A DNA stretch of 64,000 nucleotides, taken from assembly GCF_963678635.1 (NCBI RefSeq), contig NC_087067.1, positions 14,333,018 to 14,397,017 on the forward strand, given 5' to 3'. The DNA is from Symsagittifera roscoffensis. Lineage: Eukaryota > Xenacoelomorpha > Acoela > Convolutidae. Shown here piece by piece: positions 1 to 10,769 of the stretch. A program made the translations under genes and the position numbers. How positions within the stretch are numbered: position 1 is the first letter of the stretch; every line of letters starts with the position of its first letter. The notes below the pieces were generated by a model. The model did not search any database. It was given only the letters and a program-made list of their open reading frames with translations, and had not been told where the DNA came from.

Positions 1-2540
1 AGGTTACAAAAAAGACCGTTCATACTATGATAGAAACATTGCGTGTAAAATAAAACTCAATTTATCAAAACTGGATCAAAAGACAAAATTTGATCTTCCG
101 CTGGGAAGCAAAAATTAAATTCTACCTGAGAAAATAGACGTCGTTCAGGTTTTTTTACACCATTTCATGCTCGTACTTGGAGAGTGCAATTTTGCTGGTC
201 TTCATCAGATGAATTCAAATTGAAGTCAAACATAGCCAACAGACTTTTGTCAGTTTTCTTTACCAGAGCGACACTGGACTTCCTAATTACAACGCCATTT
301 TTAGGGTTACTGTGTACACTCTCAGATTTAACTTCTGAAGTAGCTTTCATATGTGTTTAAGGTGCGTTGGTACATTTGGCCTGAGGACCCGGTATTGACT
401 ACGGGCTCGTTCTTTGTTATCAAAACGGGGGTTTGTCCCTCTGGTTTAGCTGTACCTCGTCAGTCAGTTTCAGTGGGTGACTTCTGATTTTATGTCATAC
501 ACGAGATCCGAGCAAACAACCCGACTCGTGTTCGATGGGTGTAGCATGTCCTGTACTGCAGGGTCGTTTCATCTAAACAGATAGTAATACCCGTGACTAA
601 TTCAGTTTGTACAGGGAAAGTTTTTAGATTGTGCAGAATCGTGTTTGCCTCGCATCCGTGGTTCTCTAACGGTTGCGGATTATTTGCTCTACGAATGTTA
701 GTATAAGTTTTTTTACGCTACCGATGGTTCATTCTACACGTCCTGTTGCGCAATGGTCGTTGACCGGCGATTTTACAATTTAAATAATTTCGCATTTGCA
801 AAATGTTTTCGGCTTATTTGACATAAAACTAGTCACCCGATCAACATGAATCTCCCGAGGTACCCAGTGAGTGACTACAAATGATTTTAAAAATTTAGCA
901 TCTTATCCGATTGGTTGTTTTTGCTCACCATAGCCAAAGACAAACGCAAAAAATAGTTAACCGCCAGGAGAACGTTTTTTATTCATTAAGATAATTAATT
1001 GTTCCACAAAACTCAAGTTGTTTCGATTCAATTGGTGTTTTTGGCTCGGCTATTTTACGAACATTATGTTTTCAAATTAGGGGGATGGGATTCATACCAG
1101 AAGCCTTATATTAGGCGCAGTTATCCGCAATTGACGCAGTAAAGATGAAAAATACCCTTGGCGGCTTGAAACTTGTTTGAATTTCCTTGATGGTAGTAAT
1201 CAATTCGGTTATTGACAGCTGTTGTCAGGTGTATGGGGATAACTAATTTATCGACTATCCGACGGACATTATCTCTTACGCAAAACTCATTTACAAACTA
1301 GGTCTCTCTTTTCGATCAATTCTCTGATCGCAATGATTTGAGATTTGGACTTGCACTGGGATTCAACAAAAGGTAAATTGAATAACTCTGGTAGTGAAGT
1401 AGATTTGCTAACAAATTTGTGGCCCTGAGATCAATTGGCATAACTAGGTTGTTTGAGTGCAACGGTGGAATTGTTTCCCCACTAAACGCCAGGATAACAA
1501 AGGGCTGTGTTGGCTTTATTATTTTTTGTTTCTTTGGTAACCGCTTCCAACCTTGAGGTAGTAATTTATTCTCTAAATTTATCGTCGCTTTTTTTTTTGG
1601 CTCCGTTGTTTAGTAATAATTCTTTCCAACTTCCTGAAACTCTTTCTTGACATAATTTCGACACAAATCTGCACCCCTCCCCACGCACACACTAACATTT
1701 AAAGCTCGTTTGTCAAAAATTTCTCTTCCGTTTCGTTTGAGTACCTTGATGAGATTGAAATTGGTCTGCAGCGATTAAAAATGGTATAGCAGGGCCTAGC
1801 TGCTATACCACCGCGTCTTGTGGCTTGAGTCGCATACTATCCTGATGTCTCGATGGACATTGATGTTTCGGAGCTCTAGTATGTTCGCAACCTGCTTTTT
1901 CATATTTGAAAATGAGGCTTGGCACTCGATTGTTCATTCGTAGAAGTTTGTCCATTGTTTCTTCGATTTTTGGCAGCTTATACTTCTTTTTGTAGACTTG
2001 TTTTTAACATCTCTCGATTCATGTTCTAGTTTAACCCATTCGTGCTTTTGGACCATTATTACAATCAGCGAAACGAATTATTTATCGGAAGATTCTTCTA
2101 AGTTTCAAAAATAAATCTGCTTCTAAAATTTCTCGATTTTGCTGTCTACTTTATCTTGAGTTATTCGCATCGAGGGTCCTCTCCAGTTTTCCGAAGGTGA
2201 ATATCAAGATCGGTATTTCGCTGTCTATCCAAACACACGTAAAAATCCCATTTATGCGTATTGGCAGTTGAGCCCCACTTTCAGTTTTTGGGCAGCAATT
2301 TTAGCTGACTGACAGCGCCAGGTAATCACCCAAACTAGCCGAATTCAGAGAGCATGGGGGCTTATTTACTGGGTTTAACCATCCCACTGAACTTTCGTGC
2401 TGGGAAATGTGATCAACCGCTGCCTTCGGATCATTAAATTCACAATCTCTGTGTTCCTGGATCTATCCAGCTGCTCCGCGCCGCCTTTGACAACTTTGTT
2501 TATCCCTGCAGTTAGGTTGATTATGTGCTTCTGTCCGGCG
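1..2540. other. No gene recognised; decayed sequence
   Basis: I see no coding region of convincing length or composition here. The base composition is somewhat richer in G and C than most of the window. The stretch lies downstream, in minus-strand terms, of a gag remnant at 2545-3291, so it may be the decayed pol part of the same retroelement. I could not recognise protease, RT or integrase motifs in any frame. A 61-codon minus-strand reading at 165-350 is too short and featureless to call. Confidence 0.4.
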
Positions 2541-2544
2541 TTAG

Positions 2545-3291
2545 TTACGAGTGATCAACTGTGATCCCACTTTTAGCACCGACTGTTTCCGGCGATTTTC
2601 CCCCTCGGTTTAGTCCGTGCCCTTGGTTCGATCCTCTGCCGCGGTTTTTGTTTTGATTTGAAGAGCATTTCGCATTCGGGCCGATGAAGTTCCACTGCTC
2701 GTAGGATAAAGCGATCCCATACACTTCCTCCGGCAATCCTGGTGGCCGACACAGATCAGTTTGAACTTCGCGATTGTTCATATTGCTTATGAAAACATCA
2801 CTAAGTATGCGTCCCTCTAACGTCTGGAAGTTACATCATGCGGTAAGACCGCAAAGAACAGGATGAAACTGTTCCAGTGACTCGTTGTTGTGCTGATTCC
2901 TAGATAAGAGTTGAGAAGTCTCGTATGTTTCCTTTCTTTGTTGAGTTCGGTTTCTATCGCTTTCACAAACTGTGGATATCTTGTCACCCCCAGATCGAGG
3001 TGCGGGCGCTTTGTGAGTAACGCTTCCTGACTTTTCTCCCCAGGCAGAAATAGAGATTCGATATAAACGTTTGTTCGCCTTCTTTTCTTTTTTTCCGTCC
3101 GCACCCGCTGCCTGCGCCCCAGTTTGCGCCGATGTAAGCGCTCCGTTGAAATTATAATTGTTTCTTTTTTTAATCCGTGTTTCACTACTCTTCCCCACTG
3201 GCATCTGTTTCACCGGAATTCCCAGAGCATGGGTGGTTTGCTGAATTTCGTGGGCCAGAAACCTGTTACTGCAATTGGATTTTTCCCCCAC
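2545..3291 (-). pseudogene. Gag-like remnant of a Gypsy-type retroelement
   Basis: One minus-strand frame runs through the whole span, broken by a single in-frame TGA at 2836-2838. Upstream of the stop it reads ESLEQFHPVLCGL, and just downstream ILSDVFISNMNN then PEEVYGIALSYEQ. That order (SLEQF...L, then a DVFI.NM block, then PEE..IA) is a layout I know from gag proteins of Mag-like Gypsy elements. The C-terminal part is Gly/Arg/Asn-rich, as expected of a nucleic-acid-binding tail, but no CCHC knuckle is visible. There is no intact pol downstream, so this is a dead fragment. The family assignment is from motif memory, not a search. Confidence 0.6.
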
Positions 3292-3329
3292 TTGAACCTG
3301 TTGATTGCGCCATGTTGAAAATCCGTTTC

Positions 3330-4108
3330 ATGAAAAATAAACTGCAGATAGAATAGATTAATTTAATCCTTTAAAGTATAGCATAGGAGTGAGAAATAGA
3401 GGTAACGTGGAGGGTCACAGACAACGCCATTGACAAGCAACGCCAATTAGCATCAATTTTGGCAGATGATTGACAGTACAGATGGTCAGATTGAATGAAC
3501 TAATGTGAAAGTTGAAATAACACTCCACGTCAAACTTTTATTGAATATCTTCAACTATCCCCCCTTTGGTCTCTAGTAACGAATTGCCGTCCCTTTAAAA
3601 AAATAAATAAATGATTAAGCATATGTGAATTTTGTATCTAGTAACGATGCGCCTTTTTGCAAAAGGAAGGAAATGGATAGAGAGATCACCCGTATGACTG
3701 TAGGGTCGTTAGTAAGTTATATGTAAAATCTAGTTTTGATCAAGTTTCAGGAGTACTTGTACATCAATTTTTGGCCATTATTCAGCGGTTGAGCTTCGTG
3801 AAGGTTGAGCTAGGTTATTTGCAAAGTACTACCTGTTTGAAAAAAATCGCATCAAAACTTTCACGTTTTAAAAAAAATTTTGTCTGGATAACTGAGCTCG
3901 ATAATTCAATTCTTAAATCTAAAAGATCTGCGGCTATGAATACGAGCAGTTTGTTAGGCACTTAGTTTTCACTTAGTTGTGAATTCACACGTGAACTTAT
4001 AAAGGGAAAAAACTCGAAACAATTTTTCCGTCAAAAAGCACATAAGATAAGAAGTAAACCATAATAGATAATTAGATATGTCAAGAAAAAGTAAGTAATT
4101 TTTTTTGT
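3330..4108. other. Intergenic; no gene seen
   Basis: AT-rich sequence between the gag remnant and the helicase gene. The only longer reading (3771-3965, plus strand) has no recognisable features. The promoter of the downstream gene should lie here or further upstream, but I see no distinctive core element. Confidence 0.4.
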
Positions 4109-4111
4109 CAG
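4100..4111 (+). promoter_or_regulatory. Candidate 3' splice or trans-splice acceptor
   Basis: A T-run followed by GTCAG ends at 4111, 23 bases before the ATG at 4135. A pyrimidine tract plus AG this close to a start codon would suit a 5'-UTR intron or a spliced-leader acceptor. The FkbM-type gene at 50845 has a similar TTTCAG about 20 bases before its ATG. Confidence 0.35.
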
Positions 4112-4134
4112 CTCAATTTTTCTTCTGGGTCTAA

Positions 4135-6330
4135 ATGGATTCGCAAGACCAAGAATCAATCGAACAACACCCGTCGGGAACAGATACAGCAGAGAGAAAA
4201 TTATCTGATTGCGATACATTTGAAAGAAATTTAAGCAAGCTGACGCAAGAATTGGACAAGATAGAAATCCACTGGCCCGGAGGGGGGAAAATTATTTTCA
4301 ATGACGATGCTTCCTTGAAGCGGTTCATGGAAAACCAGTACCCAAAGTGGAAAAACAGAGGTGAGAAAACGTCTGTACCATGTGTGAGAATCTCTCAAAT
4401 AATAATTCCAAACGAGCAGTTGGGTACAGAACTGCAGAAACATTACAAAGCACTTCAAAAAGGCGATGAAGGGGAGAGCAAAATTTACAGACTGTTTGTC
4501 ACTGAAGTGTCCACGGATGATTCCGGAATCATCATTCTTCCAAATGTAGACGGCAGCCATATTTTTGAAAAAGGCGGTCCAGGCAGCGTGGAAATTGACA
4601 TGATAGTTGCACATCCAACGAAAGGAATTTTCGTCTTTAACGTGAAAAACGAATTAAAAGTAAATAAACAAAAACTTCAATCCGATTTTGAAAAACACAA
4701 AAATTTTGTACGATACTTATTGCGTTACAATACACGCTCTACAGAATCATCTGGAGATAATGTTGACAAAAACGACGATAATGAAGTTCCAATTCACAAT
4801 GTATATTGCTCTTTAGCGGGTAAAAAACCAGCATATGCACCCAAAAAACGTCCAGAAACCCAAGATGAACCGAATCTGAATTGGTACGACAAAGATGGAC
4901 AGACTAATCAATTGATTGTTTTTTATCAGTGGCAATTCAACGAGTTTGCAAAACATTGGAAAGATACGCTTCAAAAAATTCCAGAGATGAAGGAATCCGA
5001 CAAATTTGACCCCCTTGTTGCCCGTCTTGTTGCTTTGAACTCCATGGAAGGAGACAGCGCTCTAATTCATCGCCAATTTGTTTCTGAAGATATTCAGTCT
5101 ATTAAAGTCAAAACAGAGAAACTAGAAACTTGGCTTGAAAAACAAATCGATGAAGTTGTACCTCAAAAAGATGATAACTGCAAACAAAAACTCATACGAG
5201 CCTCGAAGTCAGTGTACAACCAGACAAAAAACGAAAAAACGACGGTGATTCTTTGGACCAGAGAACAGTTGGATGTCATCGGCAAAGTATTCAAAGGACT
5301 TACAGATCTTTCAAAAGATTCTGAACCTCTACGAATAAACGTAAGAGGAACAAAGGGATCTGGAAAGACGATGCTGATGATCCATTTGGCTAAATTGGCC
5401 AAGAGCGTTCTCTTTGAGACGGGACAAACAGAAAGTAAAGTAGTTATATTCGACGGGTCTTCTCTTAGAGCTCTGGTTCTTTTTTCACAGATGAAGCAAA
5501 CGTTAAATGGATCAGGCATTGAGTTTTGGACGGTTCAGAATGTCTCCGAGAAACTTGACAAAATAGGAAAGGGAATTATTTTTATAGACGAAGATCCTCT
5601 CACGTACCCAAAGATGCAAAAACTTTTATTAAAATGTGACGAAAAAGGTGTGCATTTCTGCATCTTTTCCTCGGAAGAACCAGTGTTTTCGGGCTATGGC
5701 CTAAGTAAAATTAAATTCAATGACGTCATCCTCTCACATGCCATGAGATCCACGAAACAACTCCACACTTTTTCACGCAATATTGTCAGAAACACGAACA
5801 CAAACATTGGATTCCGTGAAATTTACGGAACACCGTCTCATAGTCTTGAGGGAACCAACCGGCCGGAGATCATTTACGTTGAATCAACCAATGGATCTGA
5901 AATGGAAACGTTTTTTGAAAAGTGCATCCAGACAATAATGAGATACGCTAGAATGTCCAACGACAAATCCAGCGTTCTTGTTGTTACCAACTTTTTATCT
6001 CCAAAAAGTCAAATTGCTATCGTATCTGCTTTAAAAAAGGAAAAAATAGCTTTGCGCTCTTTTTCGCATGGGATAGTAATCGACAGAAACGATGAAAATT
6101 TACCATTCATTCGTTTGGAATGCAGCGACAGAATCTACGGAAGCGAATTTGCAAGTGTTGTTTTGATGCTAGAGAAATTGGCATGGCAAAGTTCTCAAGG
6201 CTTCAGGAGAACTTTTCGTGCGGCAGTAACACGTGCAACAACCAATTTGGCCATTGTTATATCAAATACTACTTTTTTCAATTCTCCGCTAGAAGAAAAA
6301 GAACTTACGGATGCAACTTGTGATCTGTGA
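4135..6330 (+). CDS. NERD-like nuclease domain fused to SF1 (UvrD-like) helicase, 731 aa
   Basis: An intact, uninterrupted 731-codon reading frame. The ATG at 4135 is the first after an in-frame TAA at 4132. Residues 110-121 (GDEGESKIYRLF) and 153-172 (EIDMIV...GIFVFNVKN) match the NERD layout, a PD-(D/E)XK-type nuclease fold: a G..GE helix, then EID, then (E)xK. The usual Glu of the ExK pair is Asn here (FNVKN), so nuclease activity is doubtful. Helicase motifs follow: a TREQLDVI Q-like motif at 375-382, Walker A GTKGSGKT at 405-412, Walker B IIFIDEDP at 481-488, FSSEEP near 511, and AAVTRA (motif VI) at 696-701. NERD-helicase fusions are common in bacteria; Schlafen-type helicases are a possible animal comparison. 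The lack of introns in an intron-bearing region suggests retroposition or transfer. Substrate and pathway are unknown. Confidence 0.82.
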   Translation: MDSQDQESIEQHPSGTDTAERKLSDCDTFERNLSKLTQELDKIEIHWPGGGKIIFNDDASLKRFMENQYPKWKNRGEKTSVPCVRISQIIIPNEQLGTELQKHYKALQKGDEGESKIYRLFVTEVSTDDSGIIILPNVDGSHIFEKGGPGSVEIDMIVAHPTKGIFVFNVKNELKVNKQKLQSDFEKHKNFVRYLLRYNTRSTESSGDNVDKNDDNEVPIHNVYCSLAGKKPAYAPKKRPETQDEPNLNWYDKDGQTNQLIVFYQWQFNEFAKHWKDTLQKIPEMKESDKFDPLVARLVALNSMEGDSALIHRQFVSEDIQSIKVKTEKLETWLEKQIDEVVPQKDDNCKQKLIRASKSVYNQTKNEKTTVILWTREQLDVIGKVFKGLTDLSKDSEPLRINVRGTKGSGKTMLMIHLAKLAKSVLFETGQTESKVVIFDGSSLRALVLFSQMKQTLNGSGIEFWTVQNVSEKLDKIGKGIIFIDEDPLTYPKMQKLLLKCDEKGVHFCIFSSEEPVFSGYGLSKIKFNDVILSHAMRSTKQLHTFSRNIVRNTNTNIGFREIYGTPSHSLEGTNRPEIIYVESTNGSEMETFFEKCIQTIMRYARMSNDKSSVLVVTNFLSPKSQIAIVSALKKEKIALRSFSHGIVIDRNDENLPFIRLECSDRIYGSEFASVVLMLEKLAWQSSQGFRRTFRAAVTRATTNLAIVISNTTFFNSPLEEKELTDATCDL

Positions 6331-6499
6331 GGTTTTCATTTTTTTTTACAACACTTGAAAAGTCATGGCCGCTTGGAAATTCGCGACATTCTCAAAAAAA
6401 AATTATCAAGTCGGTTACGCATTTTGTAGCGGAGATGCGCAGTTTTCTCAGTCAAATAACGCAGCGCTTCTCTTGAAATTCGACCGCGAATTTTGAACG

Positions 6500-7152
6500 G
6501 TATTTCGTAGAGATTTTTGTTCCGACTTTCAAAGAAAAAGACTGAATATTTGTGCTCGGGGTGGTTTCTTTTATCCAGACAATATTCGACTTTTTAATTA
6601 GTCATTTTTGACGGAAGTTTTTATATCAGCCAAAAAGTATTGTTTTCCTGAGCTGAAGTTTGAAAAAATATATAGATTCATTATAAACATATAGATTCAT
6701 TATAAATTATAAAGATTTTAAGGTTACAAATTTGGCCAATTTGGGACAATTAAAGCGCGATATATTCCGCATTGTTGACTTTCGCATAAAACGGAATATT
6801 TATGCTCGGTGTGTTTTTGTTTATTCAGTCAATTTTCACCGATCGAAATAATAGTTCTCGACAAAAATTTTTCATACCATATTGAAGATATCAGCTCTGA
6901 ACTAAATTATGCGAAGAGCGTAACGCGAATTATTTATGCGTGACAAATTATCCCGCACAACAAAATTGTTCCAAAATGAATTGAGGCTAGCTAATCAGAT
7001 CAGTCGTATTAATTTTGTACGACTCGACATTTCACACTTTGATATTGTTCAAAAATTTATAGGTTTTCAATGTTTTCTTTTTCGAAAAAATTTTGAATAT
7101 AAATAAGTGACAGTCTGAACATTCAGGGCTTTGCCCCACTACGAGCAGTTGT
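6500..7152 (+). repeat. Two partial tandem copies of hairpin-ended repeat family
   Basis: Around 6511-6780, and again from about 6780, the sequence repeats blocks of the full copy at 7157-7685: AATATTTGTGCTCGGGGTGG, then a TCGACTTTTTAA block, then a GGGACAATTAA block. The second partial copy ends near 7152 with CAGGGCTTTGCCCCACTACG, a damaged version of the family's 3' hairpin. With the full copy next door, three units sit head to tail. Confidence 0.6.
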
Positions 7153-7156
7153 CTTT

Positions 7157-7685
7157 TTGTTCCGACTTTCGATACGAAAGTAACGGAATATTTGTGCTCG
7201 GGGTGGTTTTTTTTTCTTCAGACAAATTTCGACTTTTTAACTAGCCATTTTGACGGAATATTTTTATATCATTCGAAAGGCATTGTTGTCCTGAGCTCAA
7301 ATTTGATAAGATATTTAACCTGTGATCATTTTTCGTAGAGTTATGGGGGTTTAAATTTTGCCATTTTGACCAATTCGGGACAATTAACGCGCGATATATT
7401 TCGCGCTATTAACACGTAAGCGGAGAGTTAATCCGCCTTAGAACTCGTAAAATTGGTTAAAAGAAGCTTATGTGCCATAATTGGTTTGTTAAAAGTAGCT
7501 AAAACTATCCTTTTGTACTTTATATGGCGTGTGGGGGGATGATTTTCATAAAAAACTTCAAATTTTAGAATTTTTTTTTTTCATTTTGTTTTATTTCATT
7601 GAATTTCTTTAATGTTATTACTGCTCCTTAAACCTTAAAATGCAGTCTGAACATTCAGGGCTTCGCCCTGATACGAGCATTCTTG
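7157..7685 (+). repeat. Hairpin-ended dispersed repeat, full copy (about 530 bp)
   Basis: The unit opens with TTGTTCCGAC and a perfect hairpin, CTTTCGATACGAAAG at 7166-7180. It closes with a second perfect hairpin, CAGGGCTTCGCCCTG, followed by ATACGAGCATTCTTG. Near-identical ends occur at 16995-17526, 40233-40735 and 55319-55869, with fragments elsewhere. No coding potential is visible. Hairpins at both ends, few terminal inverted bases and no clear target duplication would suit a non-autonomous Helitron or Helentron-like element. The 3' end is not the canonical CTRR, so the class is open. Confidence 0.7.
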
Positions 7686-8134
7686 TTTGGTATTTTAAAA
7701 GCATGGTATTTTTTGAAATTGAGTAATAATAATTCAGCATTTATTGCTTGCTAAGTTTTTTAAAATTCTTTTCTCTACATGTCATGATAAATTCTAGTTT
7801 TCATGGACAAAATACGGAAGCATGGTACTTTTTGGTATCTCGCTATACCAGCAATTTTCTTCCAATTCCAATGCCGTATTTTGATCCAAGTCCATTTCCA
7901 AAGTATTTATAGACATACTTTGCAGACTTCACTTGTTTTCGGAATCAATTTTCGGTTGTCAAGTGAAAAGTTACGTCATTTGACCAAAATTTACAAGATT
8001 TCCGTAACAGGTACAAGCTGTTTATTTACTAGCTGATTATACTTCGTTCTGTAATAAAAATTGCTGAAAAATTTTAAAAAATAAATAAAATAATATCTTT
8101 TACTACGCCAAAATTTTATTTCCTTTTCATTTAT

Positions 8135-8716
8135 ATGAAAACCTCACTTCATGCCAGAAAAATTAGAAATGTTCAAGTTGTTAGAAGTAAGCTCGCCGGA
8201 TGCATCACGTCACTGTTGAAAATTTTTAGCCAAAATTTTCAAACTGTATTGATTATTGGTGCGATTCCAATAATAGACTGTTTGAAGGAGACCGAAATGA
8301 ATGAAGACGGTTTGAATTGGATCTCAGCGAACGAAGCAAAAAAGTACAGTTTCAACGCAGACAAGACAGTTTTTGTCTTCTCAAACGTTGCAAAATCTTG
8401 TTCAAGGGCTGCACAAAAATGGTATCAACAGCAGAACATTTCTGTTTACTTCTACGTTGGTAATAACAAACTCGACAATACGATCTTGCAATTACTGAAA
8501 CTGCCAAAAGGTTCGGAAAAAATAAAGATTTATTGTCGTAGGGATCTTTTGCTTGACATAAGTCAATTCTCCAAAGACCTCAAAGAGCTGGCTGAAACCA
8601 ATGTCAACAAAACTTTATCAGACAATATTCACCCAGCGATAACAAAAACTGAGCCTGACGATACCCACTACACTCGGAAAGATCTAAGGCAGGGTTGTAG
8701 AATGAATACTTTTTAA
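8135..8716 (+). CDS. Hypothetical protein, 193 aa
   Basis: An ATG-initiated 193-codon frame, long for AT-rich DNA, with mixed, protein-like composition. Residues about 36-50 (FQTVLIIGAIPIIDC) and 77-83 (KTVFVFS) resemble beta strands of an alpha/beta fold. The C-terminal third is polar. I recognise no family, catalytic motif or signal peptide. It lies on the same strand between the helicase gene and the spliced host gene at 9.4 kb, and could be a single-exon gene or an exon of a larger one. I found no splice donor that joins it in phase to the exon at 9398. Its acidic C-terminus may be the true end. Confidence 0.4.
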   Translation: MKTSLHARKIRNVQVVRSKLAGCITSLLKIFSQNFQTVLIIGAIPIIDCLKETEMNEDGLNWISANEAKKYSFNADKTVFVFSNVAKSCSRAAQKWYQQQNISVYFYVGNNKLDNTILQLLKLPKGSEKIKIYCRRDLLLDISQFSKDLKELAETNVNKTLSDNIHPAITKTEPDDTHYTRKDLRQGCRMNTF

Positions 8717-8923
8717 AAATTTCCTAAAAAAAACAAAAGTAATTTTCTTTCACTTTAAAAGTACATTTTTTGGCTGAGGCAAAAAGAGTCTTCATTTAGA
8801 ATTCTTCAATTTTATCTGCTTCTGCACTTATTTAGATTATTAATTAAATGACCACATTTATTTTTTAGGGTCCCCCGGGTTTGTTGTACCTCTCGTGACT
8901 CATTACTTTAAACTGTTTCTCTA

Positions 8924-9126
8924 TAGAGAGTTGCAAGCAGTTCGGACAGACGGAATTAAACAAAAAGAGCAATCGTACCATTTTGACAGATTTTTGCATG
9001 CAATTTTTTTTCAGATAACCTTGAGACATAATATTGGACTGAAAAATTAAATTTTACTTGCTTATTTTTTGTAAAATAGGTCAATTGCTCTTTTTAATTA
9101 ATTTTGTCTGTCCGAACTTTTTGCTA
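8924..9126. mobile_element. Mariner-like MITE, copy A
   Basis: About 200 bp bounded by inverted repeats whose core is GTTCGGACAGAC on the left and GTCTGTCCGAAC on the right, extending to AAAAAGAGCAAT / TTGCTCTTTTT about 40 bases inside. Both outer ends abut TATA, consistent with TA target sites of Tc1/mariner-type transposases. There is no coding capacity. The right end runs directly into copy B, sharing the TATA. Confidence 0.75.
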
Positions 9127-9340
9127 TAGAGAATTGCAAAAAGTTCGGACAGACAGAAATAATTAAAAAGAGCAATCGTACCCTTTTGACAGATTTTTGC
9201 ATGCAATTTCTTTTTTCATACAACCTTGAGACACAAAATCAGACTGAAAAATTAGATTTTGCATGCAAAATATTTCCAAAATAGGTCAATTGCTCTTTTT
9301 AATTAATTTTGTCTGTCCGAACTTTTTGCTACTAATTATA
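9127..9340. mobile_element. Mariner-like MITE, copy B
   Basis: Same family and orientation as the unit immediately to its left. The left end is TATAGAGAATTGCAAAAAG and the right end is CTTTTTGCTACTAATTATA. Internal blocks (TTTTGACAGATTTTTGCATG, CCTTGAGACA) are shared with copy A at high identity. The back-to-back arrangement could be two insertions into the same TA or a tandem duplication. Confidence 0.75.
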
Positions 9341-9397
9341 CTAATTATAAAATTAATTTTGTTAGAAAAATCACCTAATTTTTTCTTTGAGCCGTAG

Positions 9398-9603
9398 AAA
9401 CAAACTATGGACATTTTTATTTATTTAAAATTTTCTTACAACCCTGATCCAAGGGAATGGTTGTCCGTTTACGAGACTCTCATCGGTGAGGAATATCGAC
9501 CAATTTCGTGGCAAACGATATTCAATGATGCAAGCAGCTTACTTGGCAGAGAGTATCTTCAGAATCTCAAAACTCGCAATCTAGAAGAAGCAGTTGCTTG
9601 CAG
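9398..9603 (+). CDS. Exon of unknown spliced host gene (upstream exon)
   Basis: The frame runs from after TAG at 9395-9397, with ATG at 9407, to a donor AG|GTATCT at 9603/9604, ending in phase 2. The next exon starts at 10770 with one base that completes an AGG codon, so the frames join cleanly. The peptide contains NPDPREWLSVYETLIGEEYR and EYLQNLKTRNLEEAV, which read as helical. Whether the ATG is the true start or GCCGTAG at 9391-9397 is an acceptor cannot be decided. The first residues (MDIFIYLKF) are unusually hydrophobic and could be intronic. The intron that follows contains a 546-bp MITE. Family not recognised. Confidence 0.6.
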
Positions 9604-9632
9604 GTATCTTGTTTACTATAACTCCCCTATGT

Positions 9633-10178
9633 TATAGAGAGTTGCAAAAAGTTCGGACAGACAGAAATAATTAAAAAGAGCAACTGTCTAGACATCAGCG
9701 GAAATAAAAACTGAAATAAACATAACGTCGAAAGTTCATAACGCAGAGTATCGCTTAAAATTTATAACCACGGCGGGCAATTGCATCCGAAGCGGGGAAT
9801 AGTAAACCTTGAAACGGAAACAGGGGGGCTAAAATTTTTCTACAATTAATTTCTAAATTTCTAATGATTCGATCATCTTATTTCCGTTTGTTTTTTTTGG
9901 AACGGCCTAATCTGTTTTTTTTTTGTTGAAAATAACTATAGTTTTTAGTTTTTTTAACTACTTTTGCTAACTATTTTGTAGTAAATCTGGATGTCGCAGC
10001 ATTTAAAAATTAGGCTAGCATAATCATCGGATAATCGACGATCTTGCTTTTCGAATTTGGTCTGACAAAAAGTTCAAGGTTGTCCGGCGTCAGATTTTGC
10101 ATGCAAAGAAGCGTCAAAAAGCACTGATTGCTCATTTTAATTAATTCTGTCTGTCCGAACTTTTTGCTACTAATTATA
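9633..10178. mobile_element. Mariner-like MITE, long form (546 bp)
   Basis: Terminal inverted repeats of about 45 bp (TATAGAGAGTTGCAAAAAG on the left, CTTTTTGCTACTAATTATA on the right) match copies A and B. The interior is different and longer: it begins with CAACTGTCTAGACATCA and includes ATAACGTCGAAAGTTCA. The same interior recurs at 15677-16140. Two interiors under one TIR suggest two non-autonomous subfamilies moved by one transposase. It lies inside the first reconstructed intron of the host gene. Confidence 0.78.
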
Positions 10179-10214
10179 CATAGCAATCGCGGTTTAAGGT
10201 CGCGATGCCACCGG

Positions 10215-10345
10215 TCAGGGTCTGTCTAGTGATTTGGGGGAGCTCGGAATATTATTGATCTGATTAAATTGAAGAAGGTTGACCAAAACTTCTTTTCGAA
10301 AATCCGTCCCTTCGAGAAAATCCTGAATCCGCCCCTCCCCTTTTG
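10215..10345 (-). mobile_element. Fragment of hAT-type MITE
   Basis: Reverse-complemented, this reads AGGGGCGGATTCAGGATTTT then CTCGAAGGGACGGATTTTC, matching the terminus of the complete element at 60890-61318. The block TGATTTGGGGGAGCTCGGA also recurs at 50218-50240. Only one end is present. Confidence 0.6.
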
Positions 10346-10769
10346 GTAGTTAAACGATACCCACTTTGGCAAACCCTAAACTGTTCTAAAAACGCCTTGC
10401 CAACGGTAGCAATAGATAATATTTCTGAAAAAAAACCTTCAAAAAAAAATCAAAAATGCCATAGCGCAATCTCAAACGCCGTTGTTTCAAAGCAGAAAAA
10501 TATTTTGAGAGAATTTCTAAACCAACTTTTTCTTGGTAAACTTTTCAGCAATTTTGGTTTTCTTTTGTCTAGACTCAAATATTTTGGAGTATAAAGTTCC
10601 AATTAAAAAACGGGTTGGCGGCGGGTTCCACCCCCTGATTAAACAAATACATAAAGGGTAACAGTTGGGTGTTCAATCGCATAAGGGACACACGCAAACG
10701 TTAATACGTTTTTTTTGTCTTATAGCAAATTACAATGGGTAGAAAATAATAACCAAGATCCGCTTTCAG

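Noticed and set aside
7803-8036. 77-codon plus-strand reading
   Set aside because: No protein-like pattern; it sits in T-rich intergenic sequence between a repeat and a better ORF.
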